The translations under genes and the position numbers were made by a program. Under the pieces are notes generated by a model. The model saw nothing but the letters and a program-made list of their open reading frames with translations, made no database searches and was not told the DNA's origin. DNA of 64,000 nt from Stenotrophomonas sp. 610A2 (GTDB taxonomy: Bacteria > Pseudomonadota > Gammaproteobacteria > Xanthomonadales > Xanthomonadaceae), in NCBI RefSeq assembly GCF_030549615.1, contig NZ_CP130832.1:3968001-4032000 (forward strand), written 5' to 3'. How positions within the stretch are numbered: position 1 is the stretch's first letter; each line of letters begins with the position of its first letter. Of the stretch, positions 63,440-64,000 are shown in pieces.

Positions 63440-63697
63440 ATGTGGCAACGCCGGCAACTCAGACAAACCATAATCAGCACCGGTTGCGTGGGCGCCCTGT
63501 TTGGCATCCTGCCCGTCCTTGGGCTGCTGGCGTCCCGTTCGGAGCTCCAGCACCTTCCAAGCTATTCCCGGCCACTCTTCGCCCAAGCGATTGATCTGGG
63601 TCTTCTGTTTGTAGGCAGCGTCCTGTTCTGCATCATCGTGTTTGGCCTGCTTCCAATGGCGGTGCAGTACGTCTTTATCTGGATGGGGCGCCGCTGA
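63440..63697 (+). CDS. Cassette 8: small membrane protein
   Basis: This 85-residue protein has two hydrophobic segments (STGCVGALFGILPVLGLLA and DLGLLFVGSVLFCIIVFGLLPMAV, given in part) and a basic C-terminus. Function unknown. Confidence 0.68.
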   Translation: MWQRRQLRQTIISTGCVGALFGILPVLGLLASRSELQHLPSYSRPLFAQAIDLGLLFVGSVLFCIIVFGLLPMAVQYVFIWMGRR

Positions 63698-63706
63698 ACT
63701 GCGCGC

Positions 63707-63765
63707 GCTTGATAGTTTGTTCCAGCAGACCTTACTTCGCTTTTCCGCTCAATCCAGGTATCAGA
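63707..63765 (+). other. attC site 8, strongly decayed
   Basis: GCTTGATAGTTTGTTCCAGC aligns with the left half of the attC family, and CGCTCAATCCAG with the right stem, but neither core is conserved. Confidence 0.55.
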
Positions 63766-64000
63766 TGCCAGCAACAGCCACTCGTCGAAGAGCTGCTTAC
63801 TCGCCTCGCAAGCGCTTTTGGCTGGCCAGCGTTTCAGCGCCCTTGCCTGCCATCGCCGCTGCGCACCTGATGCCCATCACGACTATTCCAGTGTTAGCCG
63901 CATGCTGGCTATTGGCTATGCACTGGGTATTGGTAACCCACTCGCCATCCGGTCGGCTCGCTGACGTATCGTTCTCGCGCCTGCTCCTGGTCACCCTCGG
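63764..64000 (+). CDS. Possible cassette 9 product, runs off the window
   Basis: A frame open to the end starts MPATATRRRAAYSPRKRFW and has hydrophobic stretches (ASVSAPLPAIAAAHLMP, TTIPVLAACWLLAMHWVLV). It could be a small membrane protein or a chance frame in decayed cassette DNA. Confidence 0.3.

Noticed and set aside
63797..63994. 65-codon minus-strand frame at the right edge
   Set aside because: It is opposite in direction to all cassettes and shows no motif; the region looks like decayed cassette DNA.

Overview
The window looks like a chromosome segment of a Stenotrophomonas-like xanthomonad (Xanthomonadaceae, Gammaproteobacteria). The grounds are high-GC coding DNA, gene families and gene order typical of that group, and many short palindromes bounded by GTAG that match the published description of SMAG repeats of Stenotrophomonas maltophilia. 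The genus is inferred from these features and not from a marker-gene comparison.

Left third (1-27.5 kb), mostly housekeeping. It holds the methionine ABC importer metNIQ (metQ cut by the window edge), an EamA exporter, a secreted serine hydrolase, a three-gene operon of secreted proteins (a DUF2145 protein plus two tandem paralogues), a queuosine-precursor transporter, glnE, a CoA-transferase, a YegP-like protein, a GIY-YIG protein, aroG behind a textbook aromatic attenuator, trxC, groES-groEL behind a very good sigma-32 promoter, a minor-pilin/pilin cluster, cutA, dsbD and a TlpA-like thioredoxin. Intergenic spaces are packed with palindromic repeats.

Middle (28-51 kb): one block of eleven minus-strand genes. 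In transcription order these are a TonB-dependent receptor, GH74, a CE20-like acetylesterase, GH35, GH31 with a PA14 insert, GH95, xylB, xylA, an MFS sugar/H+ symporter, GH3 and a vSGLT-like Na+/sugar symporter. Together they form a nearly complete xyloglucan utilisation locus. The receptor imports oligosaccharides. GH74 cuts the backbone, the exo-enzymes remove acetyl, galactose, fucose, xylose and glucose, and XylAB passes xylose to the pentose phosphate pathway. Next to it (51.2-56.7 kb) a LysR regulator diverges from an operon encoding a complete De Ley-Doudoroff route: an SDR sugar dehydrogenase, KDPGal aldolase, galactonate dehydratase, an SMP-30 lactonase and KDGal kinase. This supplies the pathway for the galactose released by GH35.

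Right end (57.4-64 kb): a flavin dehydrogenase with a 63-residue partner and a divergent LysR, then a run of integron gene cassettes. At least eight small plus-strand cassettes are separated by about 60-bp attC sites with conserved GTTAGGC/T and GCCTAAC cores. No integrase gene is visible beside the first core site, so within the window this is an attC cluster without integrase. The sites decay toward the distal end. The cassette products are mostly unrecognised and are the most novel coding content of the window.
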